In this document: in pieces, positions 15,651 through 22,454 of the stretch | Layout of the letters: each line of letters starts with the position of its first letter | How positions within the stretch are numbered: position 1 is the first letter of the stretch | NCBI GenBank assembly: GCA_030525945.1 | Contig: JAUNDT010000010.1 | Location: 1-60,078 of the forward strand | Reading direction: 5' to 3' | From: Coriobacteriaceae bacterium | GTDB lineage: Bacteria; Actinomycetota; Coriobacteriia; Coriobacteriales; Coriobacteriaceae | DNA length: 60,078 bases | Position numbers and translations under genes: made by a program | Notes under the pieces: generated by a model | What the model was told of the DNA's origin: nothing | The model's database searches: none | What the model saw: the letters and a program-made list of their open reading frames with translations, nothing else

Positions 15651-16413
15651 GTTTGCCCTTTTCAACCAAATGAGCAGAATTGACCACAAAACAGCCATCA
15701 GTACGCTCGTAAATAGCTGATAGATGTAATTCTCCGCAGCGAAAATCTATACTTCTTTCCCCTGCCGCACTAAAGCCAGAATGATGTTCTTGAGCACGGA
15801 GCGCCCTGGCCAATAGGGCCTCTTGTCGTAGGGGGCTATAGCCCATTCCATCCAGCGCAATAAAACCACTACTGGAATAGTATTTTGTGTCCAACCTGAT
15901 TTTATAGTATCCGTTCGTCCGCGCCTGTCGTCTTATTCCATTTATATTTGTCCTAGTATTCTCATTGGCAAGAGTGACGGACATTGCGTTAGCAGAAACG
16001 CCTATATTCGCATTAACTAGAGCATTCATGTTTGCCAATGTATTGACGTTAAAAATAGCGTTAACGAACGGAATGGTCCTGGGCTCCGCAGGGCCGCCCT
16101 CGGCATTGCTGGCGATATAGCCCATCCTTCTTGCAAGCGCTCTTGCCACCGGAACACGAACTTTTTCATCCGCTGCTTCTATTATTCTGGACACCGGAAC
16201 AGTCTGGTCATCAACCTCACACAACAGGCCCTTAATTCCAGCATCCTCAAGATAGGAAGTTGGATTGGATGCAAAAGAAGCGGCTTCCCCTTCTTCGGAA
16301 TCCAACCTCTCCAGCACCTCAATAAATCGAAGCAGGCAATTATCTGCGCCTCCCCGCCTTGACAAACCCTCCCCTCTCTCCGTCACAGATACAACTGGCA
16401 CGCGCTTTTCCAT
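15637..16413 (-). CDS. Putative RiPP precursor-like protein with Asn-x-Asn hexad region
   Basis: I do not recognise the family of this 258-residue protein. Residues 1-110 look like a leader-type domain, with a segment FASNPTSYLEDAGI reminiscent of Nif11/NHLP-like leaders. Residues 116-158 are Asn-rich with strict spacing: N118, N124, N130, N136 and N142 are each six apart, N122, N128 and N134 form a second register, and N150/N156 and N152/N158 continue the spacing. A further 100 residues follow that look globular (with YYKIRL and DFRCGELHLSAIYE), which is not usual for a precursor. GGAGGG precedes the ATG at 16413. It heads the operon ahead of the radical SAM, methyltransferase and exporter genes. 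A short beta-solenoid is an alternative reading. Confidence 0.7.
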   Translation of the reverse strand: MEKRVPVVSVTERGEGLSRRGGADNCLLRFIEVLERLDSEEGEAASFASNPTSYLEDAGIKGLLCEVDDQTVPVSRIIEAADEKVRVPVARALARRMGYIASNAEGGPAEPRTIPFVNAIFNVNTLANMNALVNANIGVSANAMSVTLANENTRTNINGIRRQARTNGYYKIRLDTKYYSSSGFIALDGMGYSPLRQEALLARALRAQEHHSGFSAAGERSIDFRCGELHLSAIYERTDGCFVVNSAHLVEKGKRAAS

Positions 16414-16447
16414 TTCGCATCCCTCCAGTCAATAGGTGACCTTTTTA

Positions 16448-16453
16448 TATAAT
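16448..16453 (+). promoter_or_regulatory. Consensus -10 element in the island's divergent intergenic region
   Basis: TATAAT at 16448-16453 lies 47 bp upstream of the rightward SdpI-like gene. No convincing -35 sits 16-18 bp upstream. The same AT-rich stretch read leftward (TATATAAAA) could serve the operon, so an 86-bp divergent regulatory region is likely. Confidence 0.4.
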
Positions 16454-16499
16454 AAACGTCAAAGATCCGCCTGTTTGATTAAGATTGAGGCGCTGCTTG

Positions 16500-17150
16500 A
16501 TGACCGCTCAAAGCAACAAGAATCGCAAACAACGTTTAGCAATTTTCCTGTCTTTCCTTGTCGCCATCTCGCCATTATTTCTCACGATTATCCTTCTCTC
16601 GAAGCTTCCAGATCGCATCCCCCTTCACTGGGCGGACGGCGCCATCAATCGTATAGGCAACAAGTTCGAACTCCTTTTTTTCGGTATTCCTCCATTGTTC
16701 CTGTGGGTGCTCGGATTTACCATTCACCTGTTGAAGAAAAAGGCAAGTCAAAGAAATCGAGAGGATCTTGCAAAATCCCTATTCACCGCCAGTATCATTA
16801 TTTCAATAGCGTTCACCCCCGCCCTAATACTCATTCTTTGCAAAAACGGACTGTCTCCGCATGCGGACAGGCCACCCTTTAATATGGACCCCTCAGCACT
16901 CCTCAATTCAATGCTTCTAATGTGCAGCAGCGCGGCTTTTTTCTTTTATTCCCACAACCGAACCAATACGACAAACCGCTCACAGAGACTCAAAACAATC
17001 GGCTGCAAAGCGGGCATTTTATTAGCTATAAGTTCAGTCGCCATATTGATTGCTGGCACTATGTTTTTCGCTAGCCCATTGCTCACTTTCATCCGCACCG
17101 CAATCAACATCTTTGACATCCTTCTCCTCCTATTGCTATTCGGAAAGTGA
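16500..17150 (+). CDS. SdpI/DUF1648-type membrane protein, candidate immunity
   Basis: The 216-residue protein has five or six hydrophobic segments. After the first comes LPDRIPLHWADGAINRIGNK, the DUF1648 signature (LP..IP.H....G..) found in SdpI, which protects Bacillus subtilis from the SdpC killing factor and controls its own expression. I chose the ATG at 16500 with GAGG nine nt upstream. It is transcribed divergently from the modified-peptide operon and ends 8 bp before the right-hand direct repeat, so it belongs to the island. Position and family suggest self-immunity or sensing of the exported product; this is inference. Confidence 0.8.
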   Translation: MTAQSNKNRKQRLAIFLSFLVAISPLFLTIILLSKLPDRIPLHWADGAINRIGNKFELLFFGIPPLFLWVLGFTIHLLKKKASQRNREDLAKSLFTASIIISIAFTPALILILCKNGLSPHADRPPFNMDPSALLNSMLLMCSSAAFFFYSHNRTNTTNRSQRLKTIGCKAGILLAISSVAILIAGTMFFASPLLTFIRTAINIFDILLLLLLFGK

Positions 17151-17158
17151 TGAGCACC

Positions 17159-17212
17159 GGGCCGAACAAGCACCAGGCATCGGCAAACGAGCGGCGTGGG
17201 CCCGCGAACGGT
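17159..17212. repeat. Island boundary direct repeat, right copy
   Basis: The second 54-bp copy, 52/54 identical to 11570-11623, begins immediately after the SdpI-like gene. The distance between copies is 5,589 bp. Confidence 0.95.
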
Positions 17213-17317
17213 TCTGCGCGGGCGATCGCGGTGCGAATACGGGCACGGTCGCGGCTCGGCCCGTTAGAATGGATGGGATAGACCTAGGCAACGCATCTCG
17301 AATACAGGCAGGCTCAT

Positions 17318-18580
17318 ATGGCAAAGCGCGCACATCACACCAACGGCGGCGACGGACCGTGCCCCATCATGCGCACGTGCGGCGGCTGCGAATGGCTGGG
17401 GCTTCCCTACCGCAAGCAGCTCAAGCGCAAGCACGCCGCCATGGAAGAGCTGTTCGCACCGTGCATCGAGCGGTTTTCCTGGGATGTTTCGGTTGAGCCC
17501 GTGCTGGGCATGGGATCTTCGCGCGAAAGTGGGCCCGTTACCACCGCCGATGCCCCACTCGCCTCGCCGCGCGGCTTTAGGCACAAGGCCGCCTCTCCCT
17601 TTGCCCCAGGTGCGCACGGGGCGATTCGCGGCGGCTTCTTCGCGCGCGGGACGCATGATATCGTTGCCTGCCCGGCATGCGCCGTGGAGGCCCCCGGCGC
17701 GCGCGAGCTTTTGAACGACGTTGCCGCCTGCGCGCAGTCGCTCGGCATTCCCGCTTATGACGAGGACCGCCGCTGCGGCCAGCTGCGCTACGCCATCGTG
17801 CGCAAGGGCTGGCGCACGGGCGAGACCATGCTCACGCTCGTCACGCGTTCACGCGAGGTGCCGCACCTGGACGAACTCGCCGATGCGCTGCGCCGTGCCC
17901 ACCCGGAGCTCGTTTGCGTGGCGCACAACATCAACCCGCGCGTCACGAACGCCATTTTGGGCGGGGAGACGCGCATCCTCGCGGGCTCGCCCCGCATGCG
18001 CGACGAGCTCCTCGGCTGCACGTTCGAAATCTCGCCCGTGTCTTTTTACCAGGTGAACCCCCAGCAAACCGAAGTCCTGTATCAGCGGGCGATCGAGGGC
18101 ATGCGCCTGAGCGACGGCGACACGCTGCTCGACACGTACTGCGGCAGCGGGACCATTGGCCTGTGCGCGGCTGCAGCGGCGCGCTCGGCGGACATCGACG
18201 TTGTGCTCGTGGGTGTTGAGCGCAACAAAGAGGGCGTTCGCGATGCCGTGCGCAACGCCCAGATCAATGAGCTGGACGGCGCCTCGACGTTCATCGCGCG
18301 CGACGCCACCGAGTACATGCGCCAGGCTGCCGCGCAGGGCGAGCACGTCGACGTACTCGTTATGGACCCGCCGCGCGCCGGGTCGACGCCCGAGTTCATC
18401 GAAGCCGCGGCGGCACTCGCGCCCCGGCGCATTGTCTACATCAGCTGCAATCCCGTAACGCAGGTGCGCGATCTTGAGCTTTTGGGCGAAGCGGGCTTTG
18501 CCCTCGAGCGCCTCACCCCGGTTGACATGTTCCCCCACACCACGCACGTCGAGACGGTGGCCGTGCTCACGCGTTCATAG
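17318..18580 (+). CDS. RNA m5U methyltransferase, RlmD/TrmA family
   Basis: The 420-residue enzyme methylates uracil C5 in rRNA or tRNA. N-terminal cysteines (C-x5-C-x2-C in CPIMRTCGGC and a later CPAC) fit the iron-sulfur cluster of RlmD-type members. The SAM motif is DTYCGSGTIGL, the catalytic loop is DPPRAG, the nucleophilic cysteine lies in YISCNP, and the base glutamate lies in HVETV near the C terminus. A TAGAAT hexamer at 17265-17270 may be the -10. The ribosome binding site before the ATG is weak. It points away from the EF-G-like gene; the island is inserted between them. Whether it acts on rRNA or tRNA is not decided. Confidence 0.9.
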   Translation: MAKRAHHTNGGDGPCPIMRTCGGCEWLGLPYRKQLKRKHAAMEELFAPCIERFSWDVSVEPVLGMGSSRESGPVTTADAPLASPRGFRHKAASPFAPGAHGAIRGGFFARGTHDIVACPACAVEAPGARELLNDVAACAQSLGIPAYDEDRRCGQLRYAIVRKGWRTGETMLTLVTRSREVPHLDELADALRRAHPELVCVAHNINPRVTNAILGGETRILAGSPRMRDELLGCTFEISPVSFYQVNPQQTEVLYQRAIEGMRLSDGDTLLDTYCGSGTIGLCAAAAARSADIDVVLVGVERNKEGVRDAVRNAQINELDGASTFIARDATEYMRQAAAQGEHVDVLVMDPPRAGSTPEFIEAAAALAPRRIVYISCNPVTQVRDLELLGEAGFALERLTPVDMFPHTTHVETVAVLTRS

Positions 18581-18650
18581 GGTTACCGGGCGGCAGGAGT
18601 TACCGGCGGGGCGGGGCAACCGGCGGGGCGGGGTCATCGCCCGGCCAGAG

Positions 18651-19931
18651 CTACCGGCCGGCCAGCACCTCGAGCCACGCAATGTACGTACTGGGGTAAT
18701 GGCTGTAGAGTATGCGGACGGGGTCGGCATGGCGGGCAACCGCGCCGAGCACCGCTGCCGCGCCCGCCGGGCTCACGAGGTCTTTTGCAGAAGGAACGCT
18801 CTCGGCAATGCCGCTGCATATAGCCTGCACTGCGTGCGCATCCGCGGGATCGGCGGCGCTCGGAACCCCCACGGAGCGCTCGTAGGCGGCCTGCATCTCC
18901 GCGAAGCGCTCTTCAAAATGCTTTTCACCCGCATGCGGCAGGAGAACGTCCACGCCATAGCGCTCATAGCCCCAGGTCTCAAGGGGCAGATGCGGCATGA
19001 TGTCGGACGGATTGATCACGTTGAATATGTTCGCGTAACGAGAGCTGCGCGCCTGGGGCTGCAGCGTTGTCGCAGGGGCCGCGAACGTGTAGGCGTAGAT
19101 GCGCGCCTCGGGCATATTGGATGCCGCGCGTGCGTTGTTGAGCTCCGCCGCGACCAGATTCGCCACCGCACCACCGCGGCTATGGCCCGTGAGCAGCACG
19201 GATGCTTCCGCGCCGTTTGAGCAGGACCGGGCGACCTGCTGCTCGACCTCGCGGCTGATCTCGCGCGCCGCACGCACGTAGCCGCCATAATCCCCCGCCT
19301 CATCACTTGAAAGGTCGAGATTGCTCAACCACTCCGAACCGTAACTGCCGCGAACGCTCACCAAGATGAGGCCACGCGGGCGGGAGTCCGGACCCTCGGA
19401 AGACGAGGTGAGCCGCTTGCGCGCCAGCGTGTACGCCACCCCGTCCGCCTGATTGGTCACCAGGCCGAGCACCTCATCCACAACCTCGCTGCGATACCGG
19501 TACGAATCGGTGTCGACGTCCGAGAACCCCAGCTGGCCCAAGGCGCGCTCCATATACGGCGGGCACGCGTTGCTCGCCTGGTAGTAGCCGGATTCGGAAT
19601 AGGCGAGCGCCGCGATTACCGACGCCGTGTGGGCAAGCTGGTCATTGTAGATGCGCTCATCCTGGGTAAACCACGCGTCGTCCCACACAACGCGTGCGCT
19701 CGCCTCGCCGTTGCCGGGCGCGTCGAGGCTCGTGAAAACAAGATCGGCCTCAAAGCGCCCCATCGACGTCGGCGCTTGTGCGTATGCCGCAGGAACACCC
19801 GGGGATGCGACGGCCCCCTCCCCCTGCTGCATTTGAACGTGGCGAGCGAGCAGCTGGCCCGACCCCGCGACGAACCCGGTTATGCCAAGCGCTGCCAGCG
19901 CCAAAGCAAATCGGCGCACGATGGTTCTCAC
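18651..19931 (-). CDS. Secreted alpha/beta-hydrolase, lipase class 3-like
   Basis: The 426-residue protein starts with a basic stretch (MRTIVRRF) and a hydrophobic signal segment to about residue 25, so it should be exported or membrane-tethered. The nucleophile elbow GHSRGGAVAN, followed by a FAAPATT strand and an INPSDIMPHLPL segment, is typical of lipase 3/Mbeg1-like hydrolases, with Ser in GHSRG as the nucleophile. I chose the GTG at 19931 because AAGGAGG lies six nt upstream; the longer frame from 19988 lacks a site and would bury the signal peptide. It runs convergently to the RNA methyltransferase gene, with 70 bp between them. The natural ester substrate is unknown. Confidence 0.8.
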   Translation of the reverse strand: MRTIVRRFALALAALGITGFVAGSGQLLARHVQMQQGEGAVASPGVPAAYAQAPTSMGRFEADLVFTSLDAPGNGEASARVVWDDAWFTQDERIYNDQLAHTASVIAALAYSESGYYQASNACPPYMERALGQLGFSDVDTDSYRYRSEVVDEVLGLVTNQADGVAYTLARKRLTSSSEGPDSRPRGLILVSVRGSYGSEWLSNLDLSSDEAGDYGGYVRAAREISREVEQQVARSCSNGAEASVLLTGHSRGGAVANLVAAELNNARAASNMPEARIYAYTFAAPATTLQPQARSSRYANIFNVINPSDIMPHLPLETWGYERYGVDVLLPHAGEKHFEERFAEMQAAYERSVGVPSAADPADAHAVQAICSGIAESVPSAKDLVSPAGAAAVLGAVARHADPVRILYSHYPSTYIAWLEVLAGR

Positions 19932-20039
19932 AATGCGCCTCCTTGCGACGACGTGGTGCTGGAGCCCAGCATACCAAGCGGGAGACACGCAAAAGTGACG
20001 AAACCCTTACGTTATCGTGAGGAATCGCGCGTGCTCAGC

Positions 20040-20840
20040 CTAGAGCTCGCACACGCCCGAGGCCGCCAGCTCGCGCAGGAACGGCTCGCAGCCTCGGTTC
20101 ATGATGAGCTCTTCGGGGAAGTCGATCTCCTCCAGCATGCGGAGCACTTCGGGATATTTGCCGATTTGCATGGCCAGATGCGCGTCGCTCGACACAGCGA
20201 TACCCACGCCCAGCTCGGCCGCGCGCTCGGCTATTCGGCGGCATACCCCGTGGCACTTCGCGGAGCTCTCCAGAGAATGCTCGTTGATCTCGATGAGTTT
20301 GTGCTTCTCCTTTGCGCAGGTCAGCACCGCGTCGATGTCGAACTCGAGCCCCGAGCGGCCCGTGTGGCCCAAGATGAACACCTTGCTCTGCTCGAGCGCG
20401 CCGAGGTACATATCGGTCACCTGCGCCACGGTGCAATCGCGCGCGAAGTCGCCGTTGTGCACGCTGGCGATCACGTAGTCCGCCGCGCCCGTCGCACGGT
20501 TGTACAGCGTCGTTTTGCGAAGCAGCGGACGGCCGGTGATGTCCTCGCTTACCGGGATATCCTGGCCGAAAAGCTTGCCGTCGATGCCCACAATATCGGC
20601 CTCGCAGCCGTGCAGGAGCGTCACACCGTCCCACTCGCGGGGCCAGATGCCCGCGTTGATGAAGTATTGGAAGTTGCGCACGTGCTGCTCGGGGAAGAGC
20701 ATGCAGCTGAAGTGATCCGTGGAGCCGAGCAGCTCGAGGCCGGCCGCCTTCGCCGCCGCCACGTTCTCGGCGATGGTCGAATACGCGTGGCGCGAGAACA
20801 GCGTATGCGTATGAACGTCACCCAGGATGCGATATGCCAT
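20040..20840 (-). CDS. PHP-domain phosphoesterase
   Basis: The 266-residue protein is a stand-alone PHP (polymerase and histidinol phosphatase) domain. The metal-binding motifs are clear: D-x-H-x-H at the start (DVHTHT), STDH, a glutamate in GCEADI, SVHN, LGHTG and the closing SSDAH. The YcdX-like subgroup acts as phosphatase on small substrates in the cytosol. It lies 12 bp after the aminotransferase stop and is probably co-transcribed with it. Nothing here tells whether the substrate is histidinol phosphate or another phosphoester, and no his genes are adjacent. Confidence 0.88.
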   Translation of the reverse strand: MAYRILGDVHTHTLFSRHAYSTIAENVAAAKAAGLELLGSTDHFSCMLFPEQHVRNFQYFINAGIWPREWDGVTLLHGCEADIVGIDGKLFGQDIPVSEDITGRPLLRKTTLYNRATGAADYVIASVHNGDFARDCTVAQVTDMYLGALEQSKVFILGHTGRSGLEFDIDAVLTCAKEKHKLIEINEHSLESSAKCHGVCRRIAERAAELGVGIAVSSDAHLAMQIGKYPEVLRMLEEIDFPEELIMNRGCEPFLRELAASGVCEL

Positions 20841-20852
20841 GATTCTCCCCTT

Positions 20853-22037
20853 CTAGCCGCGATAATCGTTCATGAGCGCCTGCCAGGCGGGCAACGAGCG
20901 CTCGATGGTTTCCAAACTCACGCAATACCCCACGCGCACCCAGCCCGCGCAGCCGAAGCTGTTCGACGGAACCGGCAGCAGCTCGTATGTGCGCGCCCGC
21001 TCGCAAAACGCCTCGGCGTCGGGATCCAACGCGCGAACCCACAGGTAAAACGCCCCTTGCGGCTCCACGAATTCGTATCCCATCGAGCGCAGGGCCCGCG
21101 TGAGGACCTCGCGGTTGCGCGCGTAGGCGGCCACGTCGGTCGGTACGTCCACGCAATCCGCCACCACGCGCTGGAAGAGCGAGGGCGCGCACACGAAGCC
21201 CAGCGCGCGGGCGGATCCGGCGACCGCCGCCATGACGCGGGGCGCCTCGAAGCACGCGGGAGGCACCAAGACCCAGCCCACGCGCTCGCCGGGCAGCGAA
21301 AGCGATTTTGAGTAGGAGTAGCACACCACCGTGTTGGGGTAGGCGCCGGGTACCCACGGGACGTTCGCGCCGTACGAGATCTCGCGGTAGGGCTCGTCCG
21401 AAATGAGGAACACCGGCTGGCTGCGGCTCGCGTTCGCCTCGTTAAGGCGCTGGGCGAGCGCCTTGAGCTCCTGCGAGGCATATACCACGCCCGTGGGGTT
21501 GTTCGGCGAATTGATGATGACCGCCGCGGTTCGGCTGGTGAGGGCCTCGGCAATCGCACGCACGGGGAGCGCGAACGTATTCGCCTCGGCAGGCACCTCC
21601 ACACACGTGCATCCGCAGGCCTCGATCCACACCTTGTACTCGGGGAAGTAGGGAGAGACCACGATAACCTCGTCGCCCGGGGTGGTGAGCGCATGCAGCG
21701 TGCAGGAAATCGAGGCGGCAGCACCCACGGTCATAAACACGTCGTTTGCCGAATAGGCCGAGTTGAAGCGGCGGCTGAGCGACTCCGCCACTGCCGTGCG
21801 CGCCTGCGGAAGACCCGATGCGGGCGTGTAGCCGTGGAGCTCCTCGGGACTGAGCTCAGCGAGTGAGCGCTCGATGGAGGCCCGAACCGCCGCGGGAGCG
21901 GGGATGCTCGGGTTACCCAAGCTGAAATCGAACACGTTCTCCGCGCCGATCTGCGCCTTGCGCTCGCAGGCGTAGGTGAAGATCTCCCTGATCTTGGAGC
22001 TCGCCGCCCCGTATGCGTACATGGCCTCGTTCATCAT
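20853..22037 (-). CDS. Class I/II pyridoxal-phosphate aminotransferase
   Basis: The 394-residue protein is a fold-type I aminotransferase. The PLP-binding lysine lies in YSYSKSLSLPGER; NSPNNPTG, the SDEPYREI segment and the C-terminal GWVRVGYC arginine are the other standard landmarks. It resembles aspartate/aromatic aminotransferases, but the amino acid it uses is not evident. I start at the ATG at 22037, about ten nt after GGAAGG; an in-frame TTG at 22043 is too close to that site, and an ATG at 22034 is also possible. It is the first gene of a likely two-gene operon with the PHP phosphoesterase. Confidence 0.9.
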   Translation of the reverse strand: MMNEAMYAYGAASSKIREIFTYACERKAQIGAENVFDFSLGNPSIPAPAAVRASIERSLAELSPEELHGYTPASGLPQARTAVAESLSRRFNSAYSANDVFMTVGAAASISCTLHALTTPGDEVIVVSPYFPEYKVWIEACGCTCVEVPAEANTFALPVRAIAEALTSRTAAVIINSPNNPTGVVYASQELKALAQRLNEANASRSQPVFLISDEPYREISYGANVPWVPGAYPNTVVCYSYSKSLSLPGERVGWVLVPPACFEAPRVMAAVAGSARALGFVCAPSLFQRVVADCVDVPTDVAAYARNREVLTRALRSMGYEFVEPQGAFYLWVRALDPDAEAFCERARTYELLPVPSNSFGCAGWVRVGYCVSLETIERSLPAWQALMNDYRG

Positions 22038-22139
22038 GCTCAACCGCCCTTCCTCGCACGCTCGCCGATCACGTCAGACAGCCAACGTCCATCGGTCTAC
22101 GTACGTCGGTGAACGCCCGTGCTGCGTTGTGGCAATTGT

Positions 22140-22221
22140 AAACTTCGGTGCACTTGCGAACCATTTAGCATGCCGAAAACGGTTCAGAAGTGCTCCAAGT
22201 TTTACAAAGTGCACCGAGTTT
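22140..22221. repeat. Inverted-repeat element with aactcggtgcactt-type ends
   Basis: The outer arms 22140-22155 and 22207-22221 match as inverted copies with a one-base offset. Between them lie a second inverted pair (gaacc.../...ggttc) and a variant copy at 22188-22203. The same terminal motif recurs several times at 45557-45747, so this is a dispersed element of the genome. It sits upstream of the aminotransferase gene and downstream of ftsH. Confidence 0.75.
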
Positions 22222-22265
22222 GGGTGATGGCGCAAGGCAAGACGGGGTCGGAGGCCGGAAGGCAT

Positions 22266-22299
22266 ACAAAAAGCGCCGCCCAACTTGGACGGCGCTCTT
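22266..22299 (-). terminator. Rho-independent terminator downstream of ftsH
   Basis: On the minus strand AGCGCCG and CGGCGCT form the base of a hairpin (22292-22298 with 22272-22278) that continues two more pairs past a mismatch. A TTTTT tract follows at 22271-22267. It lies about 160 nt after the ftsH stop. Confidence 0.8.
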
Positions 22300-22454
22300 C
22301 AAGCGATATGTGGCAACTCGACATGTGTGCGGTTGGAGCACGTGCGGCGCCTGAGCCGTTAGCACCCCAGGTAAAGCCCCACAGCCGCAAGACCGGAGTC
22401 CGGCTACACATGGGCTGCGACGCCCCAGGCAGCACCCCGCAGCTACAGGACGAG
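22300..22454 (-). other. Structured 3' untranslated region of ftsH
   Basis: The 155 nt between the ftsH stop and its terminator contain inverted pairs, including catgtgt/acacatg (22322-22328 with 22406-22412) and a local ccgga-gt-ccgg hairpin, plus a repeated agcacccc motif. No gene is seen. A long 3' UTR or a processed RNA is possible. Confidence 0.4.

Larger units (their letters stand above)
11570..17212. mobile_element. Direct-repeat-bounded AT-rich island with a modified-peptide gene cluster
   Basis: A 5.6-kb segment bounded by 54-bp direct repeats carries five tightly packed genes with clearly lower GC than either flank. Four run leftward and overlap or nearly touch; the fifth is divergent. 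The repeats lie 105 bp upstream of the EF-G-like start and 106 bp upstream of the RNA methyltransferase start, so removing the island would leave an ordinary divergent intergenic region. No integrase, transposase or resolvase is present. Integration by site-specific recombination supplied in trans, or by homologous recombination at the repeat, are both possible. Confidence 0.75.

Noticed and set aside
15937..16068. Ordinary hexapeptide-repeat acyltransferase (left-handed beta-helix)
   Set aside because: The [LIV]-G-x4 pattern of that family is not followed and the repeat is too short, though a small solenoid is not fully excluded.
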